Shown piece by piece: positions 15,790 through 26,400 of a DNA stretch of 30,776 bases. Position numbers and translations under genes: made by a program. The DNA comes from a virus. The first letter of the stretch is position 1. Each line of letters starts with the position of its first letter. The DNA is taken from IMG/VR virus record IMGVR_UViG_3300013004_000127, positions 1 through 30,776 of that record. The stretch is one strand, 5' to 3'. The notes below the pieces were generated by a model. It did no database searches. It was not told where the DNA came from and saw nothing but the letters and a program-made list of their open reading frames with translations.

Positions 15790-17233
15790 TCAAAACTTCT
15801 TCTACGCTTCTAAAATCGGATTTGAATTCGAGTTCATGTCCTCTTTTAGAAGGGACGAAATAGCCGAGAAACTTGGGGAAAATTTAGGGAAAAAGATAAA
15901 GGTATTCAGGAAATACCACTCTAAATTTTCCCCAACTCGTGACATTTATAAGCTAGAACCTGACTTTTCGGGGGGTTTAAAGATGGTAGAACTCGTAACT
16001 GGCCCGATGGATTATTACGAGTCTATTCCAGTTTTAATCAGAATTCTAAAGTGGATAGACGAGAACGGGTACACTAATGATAAATGTGCCTTACAGTTCA
16101 GTATTAGCTTTGAGCGAGACAAATATCCAAATCTTACAGAATTTAAAAATCTAAATCCTTTGAAATTTGTTCTAGGATTTGATGAGGAATTCATTTGGAA
16201 TAAATTTCCCGAAAGAAGAGGATCTTTATATGCAAAGTCTATCAAGAGAGTTACTCCCTCAAATAAGTTTGTTAGAAATTTTAAAAATCCTCTAGGGGAT
16301 AAAAACTCATATTCTGTTTTTGTTGAGAAGAATATGGGAGTTAATCTAACTAAGCTTAAGGACGGTTATATTGAAATAAGATACATGGGTGGAACTGATT
16401 ATCAGAAAAAATACACTGAGATCAAAGAAATCATTGATTATGTGATAGAATACTCATTCAGATGCCTTTTAGAGAATGATACACTAAATCAAAAAGAAAC
16501 TGCCACCCTAAGCGAGTTAATTTCTAAAGCTCATAGAGAAGCTGAAACGTTTATTGATGCTGAATCATTTATGAGAAACTATCCCGATTTCCACATCACT
16601 GTTGATTTAAGGGAGGATTTACAAATTATAAAGACATATTTCCATGAATTAAAAGACGTTCTTTATAATTTAATAGTTGATAATCAGATAACAACAGGAT
16701 TCCTAAATTATGATACACAGATTGCTAGATATCAGTTAAAGGACGCAGAAACTAAATCTGCTAATATTATTAAGAATCTAGACCTGATAGAATGTAAATT
16801 AGAAGGAAATATTGCTAAATGCAGGCTTTTTGGATGCGAAATTAAGAATTGTCAAATTGAGGATTCAAACTTTGTAATGAATAACGACATTTTCGATTCC
16901 AAAATGACTGATTGTGATCTTGGATTTTCTAATAAAATTAGCAATAGCTATATAGATTCTAAAGACAGAGAGATTGGCTGCGAGGTTACAGGAGGGGTTA
17001 TTAGATCTGGATATGTCACTTCTACTGCAATTATATCCCCAGAAACTGAAGTTATTAGTAGTACTGGTGATGCTAAAGGCAAAGGCAAGGGTAAAGGTGA
17101 TAAAATGATTAAAACCGAGATTTTCCCTGATAGAAACGAGGATAGCTTCTTATCCGGTAGAGAAAGATTCACAAACCTAAATGACAAGCTTCCATCATAT
17201 TCTGCAAATAGATATTTAAATAAGAACATTTAA
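15776..17233 (+). CDS. Amidoligase-like protein with pentapeptide-like C-terminal domain
   Basis: Residues 10-230 show the glutamine-synthetase-fold amidoligase pattern: KIGFEFEF at 13-20 (the G-x-E-x-E first strand), VELVTGP at 71-77 (second acidic strand), and GYIEIRYMGG at 197-206 (E-x-R strand). Amidoligases of this class form amide bonds using ATP. The usual His-x-His-type strand reads CALQFSISF at 104-112, with no His, so activity or metal binding may differ. Residues about 330-425 alternate short polar units (NLDLIECKLEGN, RLFGCEIKNCQIEDSNF, DSKMTDCDL), like a pentapeptide-type beta-helix. A Gly-Lys run (KGKGKGKGD) follows. Start: TTG 15776, overlapping the S1 gene by 14 nt, because the first ATG (15836) would delete the GFEFE strand. 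The substrate is unknown; the overlap suggests co-expression with the S1 protein. Confidence 0.65.
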   Translation: MKILDQNFFYASKIGFEFEFMSSFRRDEIAEKLGENLGKKIKVFRKYHSKFSPTRDIYKLEPDFSGGLKMVELVTGPMDYYESIPVLIRILKWIDENGYTNDKCALQFSISFERDKYPNLTEFKNLNPLKFVLGFDEEFIWNKFPERRGSLYAKSIKRVTPSNKFVRNFKNPLGDKNSYSVFVEKNMGVNLTKLKDGYIEIRYMGGTDYQKKYTEIKEIIDYVIEYSFRCLLENDTLNQKETATLSELISKAHREAETFIDAESFMRNYPDFHITVDLREDLQIIKTYFHELKDVLYNLIVDNQITTGFLNYDTQIARYQLKDAETKSANIIKNLDLIECKLEGNIAKCRLFGCEIKNCQIEDSNFVMNNDIFDSKMTDCDLGFSNKISNSYIDSKDREIGCEVTGGVIRSGYVTSTAIISPETEVISSTGDAKGKGKGKGDKMIKTEIFPDRNEDSFLSGRERFTNLNDKLPSYSANRYLNKNI

Positions 17234-17234
17234 A

Positions 17235-18008
17235 ATGGCCATAACTACTGAACAAGAATTAATACAGGAAGTGAAAGACGATCTTTCTCATTCATGCGCT
17301 CTTCCATATGCTCTAAATGATGGAGAAATAAAAAGAATTATTAAAAGAGCGAAAGCTTACTTTTATGATAACTATCAATACGCAGTTGAGGATAGAATTT
17401 TTGTTCTAGGAAAGGAATTATTTAGTCACAATTCTTTTAGAGCTACCAGACAGATCCAATTACCAGAATGCATAATTAGTGTTTATGATGTCAGAGAAGT
17501 TGGTGGCGGTGGTATAGTAGGTACGCCAGATAGAGACTTTGGAGACGCTAAATTATTAGGATCTGAATTAATGTTAAGCCCTTTCGTAGGGGATAACCTA
17601 GTGTATAGGACCGTTTTATACTCCTTTTTTGACCTTGCAAAAGCTTACCTATTAGAAACATTCGCATTCAATTATAACAAAAATACGAAGAAGCTAACTA
17701 TCCTAGGACGTGATCCTAGCCGTACCACAACAACCGGGTTAACTGTAGGAGGGAAGGATGTTGGGGTTAGAGCATATGTTGCTATCCCTGAGGAGAATCT
17801 TTATTCCGACGAACTCTTCGTTAGATACTGTCTGGCTGAAGCAAAAATCAATATCGGTAGATTACTGGGTACATTTGGCTATCAATTACCAGGGGGAGTC
17901 ACCATAAATGCCAGTGCCATTTCAGCTCAGGGAACTGCAGAAAGAACCGAGGTAATGGACATGATCAAAAGCGAAAACACCCCAAGTTACTTTTTACAGT
18001 GGAATTAA
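17235..18008 (+). CDS. Virion structural protein, possible neck/connector (257 aa)
   Basis: This is a soluble mixed protein. Its N-terminal helix (TEQELIQEVKDDL and following KRIIKRAKAYFYDNY) and its later segment, a long helix (FVRYCLAEAKINIGRLLGTF) followed by a Pro-Gly-Gly-Val-Thr-Ile-Asn stretch and a Ser/Glu helix, resemble uncharacterised structural proteins found by neck and baseplate genes in myoviruses. I cannot assign it to T4 gp13 or gp14. ATG 17235 follows the previous stop by one base and has the A-rich leader TTTAAA. The stop is followed by the 18019-18058 hairpin, so it may end the preceding transcript segment. It is certainly a gene; the specific role is a guess. Confidence 0.7.
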   Translation: MAITTEQELIQEVKDDLSHSCALPYALNDGEIKRIIKRAKAYFYDNYQYAVEDRIFVLGKELFSHNSFRATRQIQLPECIISVYDVREVGGGGIVGTPDRDFGDAKLLGSELMLSPFVGDNLVYRTVLYSFFDLAKAYLLETFAFNYNKNTKKLTILGRDPSRTTTTGLTVGGKDVGVRAYVAIPEENLYSDELFVRYCLAEAKINIGRLLGTFGYQLPGGVTINASAISAQGTAERTEVMDMIKSENTPSYFLQWN

Positions 18009-18018
18009 TAGGGATAAA

Positions 18019-18058
18019 TATCTTCTAGATATATTTTCTAAATATATAAAGGAAGATA
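18019..18058 (+). terminator. Interrupted AT-rich stem-loop before the gp25-like gene
   Basis: Outer stem: TATCTTC (18019-18025) with GAAGATA (18052-18058). Inner stem: ATATATTT (18029-18036) with AAATATAT (18040-18047), loop TCT. The internal loop is 3/4 nt. The hairpin ends at the base before the ATG at 18059 and contains both the purine run GGAAG and the promoter-like element, so it could end the upstream transcript or mask the start in read-through RNA. Confidence 0.45.
18040..18055 (+). promoter_or_regulatory. Late-promoter-like AT element before the gp25-like gene
   Basis: AAATATATAAAGGAAG shares the ATATATAAA core with the elements at 1622-1637 and 3417-3435 and lies 3 nt before ATG 18059. 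It is a candidate start of the wedge-gene transcript (18059-27960). The inference rests on recurrence. Confidence 0.45.
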
Positions 18059-18430
18059 ATGATCAAAATAACAGACATATATCCCAGAAATCCCGAAGAT
18101 CCCCTGTATGTTCCTAACAAACTGGAGACTGACGATGTAGTAGAATCTACTATAGGGATGATAAAACAGATTATGCTAACAAAGCCTGGATCTGTTTTAG
18201 GAGATCCATTTTTTGGTATAGATCTGGAATCTTTGGTATTTGATTTTGAGGTTTCTCAATCGGAGCTGGAGGATGCTATAGAGCTACAACTTTATACCTA
18301 TTGTCCATTCGCTAGGGATATTCTTAAAGTCAGTTTTAATCTTGGGTTTTTTCAAGGGGAGACAAAAGATTCTTGTATCATAGAATTTGCCATCAAGGGA
18401 AACCCGGTTTTAGGAATAAAGGTAATTTAA
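18059..18430 (+). CDS. Baseplate wedge protein, gp25/gpW-like
   Basis: This 123-residue protein has the normal length for the gp25 family. The hallmark is seen at residues about 35-62: IKQIMLTKPGSVLGDPFFGI followed by Asp-Leu-Glu-Ser-Leu-Val-Phe-Asp. It matches the family's 'I-x-x-(I/L)-L-x-T-x-x-G-(E/S)-x-x-x-x-P-x-(F/Y)-G-x-x-L' pattern; the usual Glu-Arg pair is Ser-Val here. The C-terminal half has the expected strands (DILKVSFNLGFF, then SCIIEFAIKG). gp25 anchors the wedge core with gp6 and contacts the sheath. It is followed directly by the gp6/gpJ-like gene, the usual order in contractile systems. A purine-rich GGAAG 3 nt before the ATG is one of the few Shine-Dalgarno-like sequences in the window. 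Confidence 0.8.
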   Translation: MIKITDIYPRNPEDPLYVPNKLETDDVVESTIGMIKQIMLTKPGSVLGDPFFGIDLESLVFDFEVSQSELEDAIELQLYTYCPFARDILKVSFNLGFFQGETKDSCIIEFAIKGNPVLGIKVI

Positions 18431-18431
18431 A

Positions 18432-20165
18432 ATGGATTTATTTAAAAAGAACAGAGCGAAAATACAGGACCTGGTACAGGACTCGCTTACTTTGATCCAA
18501 AGAAGATATAACCAAGCGAATCAGCTTTTTACTGTTGCTTCTGCCTGGGGACAAATCCTATTTGTACTTCAAAACCTTTCTCAATTAATCCTGTTTTTTA
18601 TTGAGGATTCTATAACGGAGCTTGATATCAAGAAAGCTACCAGGGAAAGTTCAATCTATGGACTAGCAGCTTTAACGGGACACAATGCCTCCAGAAGCAG
18701 CTCAGCAAGGGGTCAAATAGATATTTCATGGAACGGAACGGACTCTACCACAGTGGGTGGTGGTGCAATTCTTATCCCAAAATATGCAAGTATTAAATTT
18801 CAAAACGCAGGGATTAGCTATGTTCTAAATTTAACTCAAGATTATGTAAGGATCAATCTTAATTCAACCTCAAAGGTTTCCTGCGAAGTAATTGAAGGTA
18901 GTATTAGAGCTGCACTATTCACAGGAACTGGGGAAGTTTTACAGAGCTATAATGTCTCAGATAGGGTTACTTCTGCAATAGATAATTTTGAGGTTAATGT
19001 TTTCGTAAACAGTGAAGCATGGAAAATATATGATTCTTTATACGATATACCATTTAACCAGAAGGGATGCTTAGTTAAAACTGGAATCAATAACGGAATA
19101 GATGTTATATTCGGAAACAAAAATTTTGGTAGAATTCCTGAACCAGGGTCAACCATTGAAGTGAGATATTTAGAAACCTCTGGAATTCTTGGAAACATTA
19201 ATTCATTAGAGGCAGGTAAAATTCCATTCGAGTTTGAAGATGAAGGAACAGATTCATTCGGTAACACAATCTCATTAAAGGAATATTTAACAGTTACTTG
19301 TACGGTTGCTCCTCAACTTGGAACAAACAGAGAATCTATCGAATTGACTAGAATCTTAGCTCCTAAGACCTCGAGATCTTATGTTTTAGCTAATCCCGAT
19401 AGTTATATTACATTCTTTGAAAAATTTGGAACATTCTCTATCATAGAGGCATTTTCAACTTTCGATGATGATTATTTAGACGATGATAATATAATTTACG
19501 TGTTATTGGTTCCGGATATTACAAAAAAACTAAAAACAAACGAAACGTATTTTGATATTAAAGAGACTGAATTTAAGTTAACAGAATTTCAAAAAAATAG
19601 ACTTTTAAATTCCATAGAAGAGAGTGGGCAAAAAATAGTAACTACTGAGGTAAAAATTCTTGAACCTAAAATATCTCGTTATGTTATTAATATTCTGATA
19701 ACAATGTTCGAGGGTAATGACCCAGATACGGTTAGAGGACAAATTATTGATGCAATGAGTAATTATTTTATTAACATCAGAAGAAGAGATAAAATCCCTA
19801 GATCTGATTTAATTTCAATTGTAGAGTCTATAACAGGTGTTGATTCCGTTACTATTTTCTTCGTTTCGGAAAAGAATGAAAAATACGCTTTAAGTGTAGC
19901 CGATCTAGCAGAGACTGATCCTAAGAAAAAGATAGTCTTAGGATTAGATGACTTTGGTGATATCCTTTTCGATAAAGACGAGATTGTAATAGTAACAGGG
20001 GGATGGACGGATAGAGCTGGTCTTTTTTACGATAAAGGAGCAGATCTGAACAAGCTTTCTTCTATAAATATAGATATCAGAAAAATCGTTCCAGTAACTT
20101 ATAATACTGAAATAAATCATAAAAATAAGCAATTGCTTAAAAACTCAAATAGTAATACCCTATAA
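18432..20165 (+). CDS. Baseplate wedge protein, gp6/gpJ-like
   Basis: This 577-residue protein has the size and position of the wedge ring protein. N-terminal helices (residues 1-75) lead to a beta-rich middle. Residues about 395-479 show the baseplate-J/gp6 signature: ILEPKISRYVINILITMFEG, then a Asp-Pro-Asp-Thr-Val-Arg helix, MSNYFINIRRRDKIPRSDLI, and a Val-Glu-Ser-Ile-Thr-Gly-Val strand, meaning the 'cyclic' domain that closes the ring between wedges. gp6-type proteins dimerise in the inner baseplate and bind gp25 and gp7. A T4-like order (gp25, gp6, gp7 equivalents) is kept. The ATG follows TTTAAA and lies one base after the gp25 stop; its own stop overlaps the next ATG (TAATG). Confidence 0.75.
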   Translation: MDLFKKNRAKIQDLVQDSLTLIQRRYNQANQLFTVASAWGQILFVLQNLSQLILFFIEDSITELDIKKATRESSIYGLAALTGHNASRSSSARGQIDISWNGTDSTTVGGGAILIPKYASIKFQNAGISYVLNLTQDYVRINLNSTSKVSCEVIEGSIRAALFTGTGEVLQSYNVSDRVTSAIDNFEVNVFVNSEAWKIYDSLYDIPFNQKGCLVKTGINNGIDVIFGNKNFGRIPEPGSTIEVRYLETSGILGNINSLEAGKIPFEFEDEGTDSFGNTISLKEYLTVTCTVAPQLGTNRESIELTRILAPKTSRSYVLANPDSYITFFEKFGTFSIIEAFSTFDDDYLDDDNIIYVLLVPDITKKLKTNETYFDIKETEFKLTEFQKNRLLNSIEESGQKIVTTEVKILEPKISRYVINILITMFEGNDPDTVRGQIIDAMSNYFINIRRRDKIPRSDLISIVESITGVDSVTIFFVSEKNEKYALSVADLAETDPKKKIVLGLDDFGDILFDKDEIVIVTGGWTDRAGLFYDKGADLNKLSSINIDIRKIVPVTYNTEINHKNKQLLKNSNSNTL

Positions 20166-20419
20166 TGTTTAACACAGGAAGAAAAAGTTATTATGACTAC
20201 ATAAACTCGACTCAAGATAGAAGAACTAACGTGGGTTTTGACTACGAGGGAAAGATCTTTGAAAAAACTCTTTCCTCTGTTACTTTGGGTGGAGATAACA
20301 ACAGAAAATCCATTTTAAAATCTATAGAAAAAGTAGTTTACGCCCTTGTTGAAAAAACTAAAGACATTAAAAACTTTTTTAATTATCGCGTTCCTAAGAA
20401 TAATAAGTATGTTAGATAA
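20165..20419 (+). CDS. Small protein between gp6-like and gp7-like genes (84 aa)
   Basis: An 84-residue basic protein rich in Asn, Lys and Tyr. Residues 1-40 are extended and aromatic (GRKSYYDYINSTQDRRTNVG); residues 45-75 form an amphipathic helix. No known motif is seen. It joins both neighbours by one-base TAATG overlaps (20165 and 20419), so it is translated with the wedge proteins and probably made in similar amounts. A clamp or linker between wedge subunits, or an assembly chaperone, is plausible but unproven. Confidence 0.7.
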   Translation: MFNTGRKSYYDYINSTQDRRTNVGFDYEGKIFEKTLSSVTLGGDNNRKSILKSIEKVVYALVEKTKDIKNFFNYRVPKNNKYVR

Positions 20420-23400
20420 TGAATTACAAGAATCTTTTATTCTTTAATAAATCTGGTAGCCAAACAAATTTAATTTGGAACGGTAATTTTTGGGAAGCAA
20501 GACTTCTTCTTCCCAAGGTTTCTGTTGGTCTTTTTGAGATCGAACATTTTTTTATTATTGAAAAATTCAATGATGCTCAGGGTAATGTAATTTATGGTTA
20601 TCCTCACATTACACCTGAGGTATCTTCAAATAGCTCTGGCTCTGGTGTTTACGGAACATTCAAGAGCGGAAGTAATGTTATCTATACTGACGTAACCCCC
20701 CTTGCTGATTATGTGGGTGCTAAACTTTTTTGTGATCAATTTCCAACAGGTAATACCATTATTTCGGTAGATCTCTCTTTAAAGTCCATAACCCTACAGA
20801 ATAACTCGACTGTTACTGTCAGTGGTGTTCCTTTGTTCTTTAATCTTTGGAGATCTTCATTTGAAACAACAAGGAATGTTTTAGATTTTGATGCTTTTGA
20901 TTCTTTTGATGCTAAGATAGTTTCAGGAAAGGATTATATCACTACAAACATAGATCTTTCCGCTATTTCAGAAAGCGAGGAAGAACTTATGATATTAGGA
21001 GATGGAATTCCAAAAGATGCCAGAATTACTAGCATCAGTGGAAAAAACATTTATCTGAATAAGATATGCACACAAAGTCTAGATAGCACCAAGGTATTTG
21101 TTTATCCGGTTGAGGAAAAAAATGATGTATCTGGTTACATTTATCAATATGAGCTACTAGAGGATTCCACATTGGATGCTCCTGTTTTAAAATCATTACA
21201 AACAGCTTATTTTAAAATTGGATATGATTCTTCAGAAACAATAGTTAATGATGTAAGGGTAAGTAATTCTGTTGACTCATCTAGCGTTTCTGTTAATCTT
21301 GCTATAAATTCTGACGAAGAAGGAATCTTCGGGAGAACTTTAGTAATAGAGGATCTCTCATTAGGGTACCCAAAAATAGTTGCAAGAATAGAAATTCACG
21401 CAGAAACCGAGGGAGAAGATGAGAGATATAAAACATTACTCAGCAACTTTGGAAGAAGATTAAACGCAGAGGATACTTACGTTTTAAGAGACTCAGATCC
21501 TAAAGAGCCTTTAACTGATTATGAAATTTTAAATGTAAAGAGAAAGGAGCTTCTTTTAGAGGGTCATGAAATTTTTCCTTATGTTGGATCTTACAAAGGT
21601 CTTATAAATGCTATTAGATTTTTTGGATATCAAGACTTAAGAGTTAAGGAGTATTGGCTAAATATTAAAAAATCTGAAAATGCCAAAAGCGCTTTAGAAG
21701 AAAATCAAGCAGTACTTGATTCGATGGGATCTCAAACCCAAAGTCAAAGTACTCTGATAGCAAGTTTACTTGATGATGAAAATTCAGACAAGTATAAGCA
21801 AGTAGAAATATACGGAAAAAAAGACGACGGCACATACGGATTAAAATCCCCGATTGAAAAATTATTTCCTTCGTCTAGTTTTAAGAAGACAGCCTTATTT
21901 GGATTATTCTATGACATCAATAAAGTTATAGAAAATAGATATGATCAATTCGATTATCCCGTAGTAGAGAATGCTTTTGTTTTTTCTCCGGATGAGGTTC
22001 TGATTAAGTTGTTTGGACTTAAGGAAAAGCTTAAAAAAGAATATCTTCCTCTAAATGCTAGAATTATAGACATTACAGGAGAGGGAGTTTATTTCACGGT
22101 TTATAAAACGAGGGGATGGGTTGATAATTTAAAGATAGATCAATTAGATCAGGGCTTAGATATAGATCTTTCTTTTAGCCCAGATTTTGGGTACATTGAG
22201 GATTTAAGATATTTTAATCTTAGACCTAATGATAGTGTGCCTACAGTTCCTTATGTTGGTCCGGATCCTTTCACTTACACATATTCAACATATGGAAATT
22301 TAACCCTTCCATCTAGTGCTAATCCGCCTATCAGTGGAAGGGATTCTAAAAAGCTTGCCGATGCTATTTCTAATTTTTATGATGAGAGAAATACCTCGGG
22401 CTTGGCTAAATTAAATCTGGGTGATAATCAAAAATATAGAAAGCTTTTTGATGGTCAAGATTACGAAATACCTTCTGGGTTTCCAACTGTAATTGAGATA
22501 ACCTCTTTTAATCTTTCTTGGGACGAGTTAAACAATAAATGGGAGGGATTAGATAGAAACGTTTCTACCTATTCAACAACCCTGGCTTCTGTTTCGGATT
22601 TAACTGGATATACAGGAAACAATCTTATTTCTTCATCTGTTAATCACACCTTTGATAATGGATTAAAATTCGGGGAGCTTTTCGATCTTACCCTACCTGC
22701 TAGCATAACATATTTAATAGCTTCTACTGGTAGAGTTCAACTTAAGTTTACCTCCAATGACGATAGCAATTACAGCTTCTTAACGGAAGTTCAAACCTAT
22801 AGCCAATCAACCGGAATTTCCAATCTTAAACTTCTTTGGGTTAAAGAAACCCCAATTGTTTTAGATGATTGGAAGGTTGAGATAGTAAATTTGTTTTCCC
22901 AGAATTTAGATTTTGAATATTATGATTACTCGTTTAACCCTGATGGATTTTACGCCTGGGACAATCTAAGATTTGCTGGTTTTTATGAAGTTGAGTGGAC
23001 TATAACAAAGAAGGACGATAGACCTTATAAATACGAGTTTAGAGGCAAAATAAGCGACTATTACAAAATTCCAATCATATTACCTTATTCCGGAATATAC
23101 TCCGTTAAATGCAGAGTATGGGATGGTTTTAACGACATCTGTTCTGTGCATTATGAAAACTCCATCGAGGTAAAAACGAGAGATTTGGAAGTTGCAAATG
23201 TTGCTAGATATAGGGAGGCCGAGATTTACACTTGGGAGAACGTCTCTAAGTCTTGGGATGATCATAGCTCTCTTTGGGTTTTTCCAATTGAAAAAAACGA
23301 GGAGAGTGACAAAAAAACCAGTAAAGAGATATTAACCCCTGCTGAATATGGAAATCAGTTTAACGAAGGTCAAGAATGTAAGGTTTTAAAACATTTTGGT

Positions 23401-26400
23401 GAAGTTATAGGATCTGCTCCTTTAAAGTTTGGATTACAGAAAATGATCCTTAGCGGATTTACGAGTACATATCCAGGAGGAGGAATTGGGCCAGTTTTAG
23501 TTACTATAAACTCCTCGTATCTTCCTCATTCTTTTATCGAAGGTGAAAAGATAACATTAATAGATAATTACAACGTAACAGGAAATCTTTCTGGCCAGTA
23601 TAACATATTCAATGTCACATCAACGGGATTTAGTCTTCCTATAGTTCTTAATTCTTCTGTAACAGCATCTCAGTTTAGCGTTATTAAAACGGGATCTATA
23701 AAGGTTGAGTATAACGGAAAAACCTATGCTAATATTAATTTCAACGGTAGATTAGATACTACTCTTGGAAATTTAATGAGTGCTTTTAATAATGTTTTAA
23801 AAGATCCTCAATTTGCTATTGATACTATAACTGACACATCGGTTTCTTCTGCTACCGTTCAAGAATGGATGGAGGTAACGTTTAAAGCTCCTATAGGGGT
23901 TGGTGATACCTTTAATGGTAAAAAATTAGAGGTAACTACTACCGGTGGCTTATATGTTTATGACGGATCCTCGGTAGGAAGAACAGCGCAAGCAGAAATC
24001 ACAGGAGGTGTTAATGCTTATGATCAATATGTTGATTTTGATTTCAACGGGGATTTACCGGTTGAAAACATGAGATACTATGGAACTAAGGCACTGAATT
24101 GGGATGCTTTTGATCAATTAGAATGGGAAAATCTATATTCCCAAACCTGGGGATCTTATGATTTTCATGAAGGATGGTTAGGAGGTTTTTCCCTTTATAA
24201 TTTACAGAGTGGTGACAAACTTAGAGTTGGATCAGGATCAAGGGGTATTGTGTTAGGTAATGCAAGTTCCCCTGACCCTAGTCCTAATTATCTAGATCTA
24301 AATGAAGCATGCGATCAATTAAATGCTTCAAGAGATTCTGGAATTTCTAAATTCAATTATGAGGTCAGAGGATTTTCAAAGCTTGGAAATAATTTTAATT
24401 TTCAAGGAAGTCCTATAGGATCTCCTCTAATTACATTAGCTATCCCTTATAACGAGGAGAGTGAATCCTTCGATGTTCAAACGGGTGCTTCTCCTGCAGC
24501 TGGTGCAGCTACTTCAATGTTCCCTGATAAGAATGGTGACATTATCATGGGTGGTGTATATGATGTAAGAGTCTTTAAATCTCCTACAGATTTTGACAAT
24601 TATCCAATCTCTGCACTATACCCAGGATCTGTTCCAAGAAAAGTTCAGGTTGATGAATATCACAGATGGTGGTGTTACGGAGAAAGCTGCACGGTTCCAT
24701 TAGTTGTCTATGATCGATATTATCCAGAGAATACTTTGATTTTTAGTACCTCTCCAGTTACTTCTTTTGCTAATCCTGGATTAAATTATATAGTTCCTTT
24801 ACCAGTTTCTAGCTTTCAAATCTTATGTCTAGCTATCGATAAGCTAACTGACAATTTTACTATGTATGTAAAATATCAACAGACTTATTCAATATCCCCA
24901 TCTGCAACTGATAATGTATTTAGACTATTAGAATTCAATGCTTCTACTAAAGAGTTTAAAGATCTTTCTGTTCAGGGTCCGGTTTGGATTGGAGGGGCCA
25001 GTCCTAAGACATACGATCAAGGAAGTATTGTTACGTATAACGGGGAATCATATATTTCTCTAATTAATAGTAATATCTCAAATAATCCTGCATCCTCTCC
25101 TAATAACTGGAAAAAAATTGAACAGGATCCTTTAACAAAACTTGATACTAGTGTTATCTATATTAGACAATTGAAGTATGAATATACTGGGAAAGAGTCT
25201 AAACTTTGGATGGCTACTAACAACGGAATTAAAATCTACGATGGAGTTAAAATTTCTTCTGTCGATATTTCTAATTCTGGATTACATACAAACGATGTTT
25301 ATGCAATTACGATAGACGAGACAAATGCTAAATGGATAGGGACTTCCGATGGGATTTCTTATTATGATAATGGAAGATGGGGTTGTTGGACTCCTTCAAC
25401 GAGAACCGAACTTCCTATAGCAAAATATAGAAATATAGTTAATATTGGAAACGGAAGAATATTCTGTATAGCTCAAATTGGAACAGAAATCTATAAATTG
25501 ATTTATTTCAATGGAATAACGATCAAGGTTTATGATTATGATCCAGGAACAACCAGTCAATTTGCTCCTGCTAATTATCTAGATTATGATTATGAGGATC
25601 TTTATTTCATGATGAATGAAGTAAAGTATATTGATGTGACATTCACTAGATATCCAGGAGATATAATGTATTTAGGAGATGTATACAGAATAGGACAAAA
25701 CTATGTCGTATCTGGATACTGGAATCCTACGTATACCGGGGTTTATTATCAGACTCAAAATCTTTTCATGAGAAAGGTAAGTTATACAATTCCATACATT
25801 CATGCATCTTCCAAATATACTGGTTATAGTGGATGGGATTTTATTTATCATCTTTCATATAGGCCAGTTCCTGATCCAATTTATTTAAAGTTAAAAGGTA
25901 TTAGTGAAACCGAAATTAATTTTAACTTTATCGTTGGTCCTCTTTTTACCTCTTCTGTTAACATAGGTAAAGATCCACAGCTTCCTTATGTTGATACTAG
26001 AAGCTGGAAAATGCCCCATTGGTTAAATTATGATTTTAGTAAGATTACTAATGCTCATCCTAATATTAATCCGGATGATCTTTTCTTAGATGCCCCTTTA
26101 AGAGATATAGAAAGCGGTATAGCAAGCAAAGAAAGTTACTGGAAAAATTCAAATGTAATTAGAAGTTCCGACAAAAATGCAGGAAATCTAATTGATAGTT
26201 TTGAATGGGTGATCAAAATAGGGGATGGATCTGATGATAGGGGAATGAGTGTTTTTGTAGGAGAGGATGGATACATTTATGTTACTGGATATTTCCAGGA
26301 CACTGCTTATTTTGGAGCTAAAAATAATTTACCAGCTGGTGCAAACACAACTCTTTCTTCCACCGGATGTAAATCAATATTTGTTGCAAAATACAATCAA

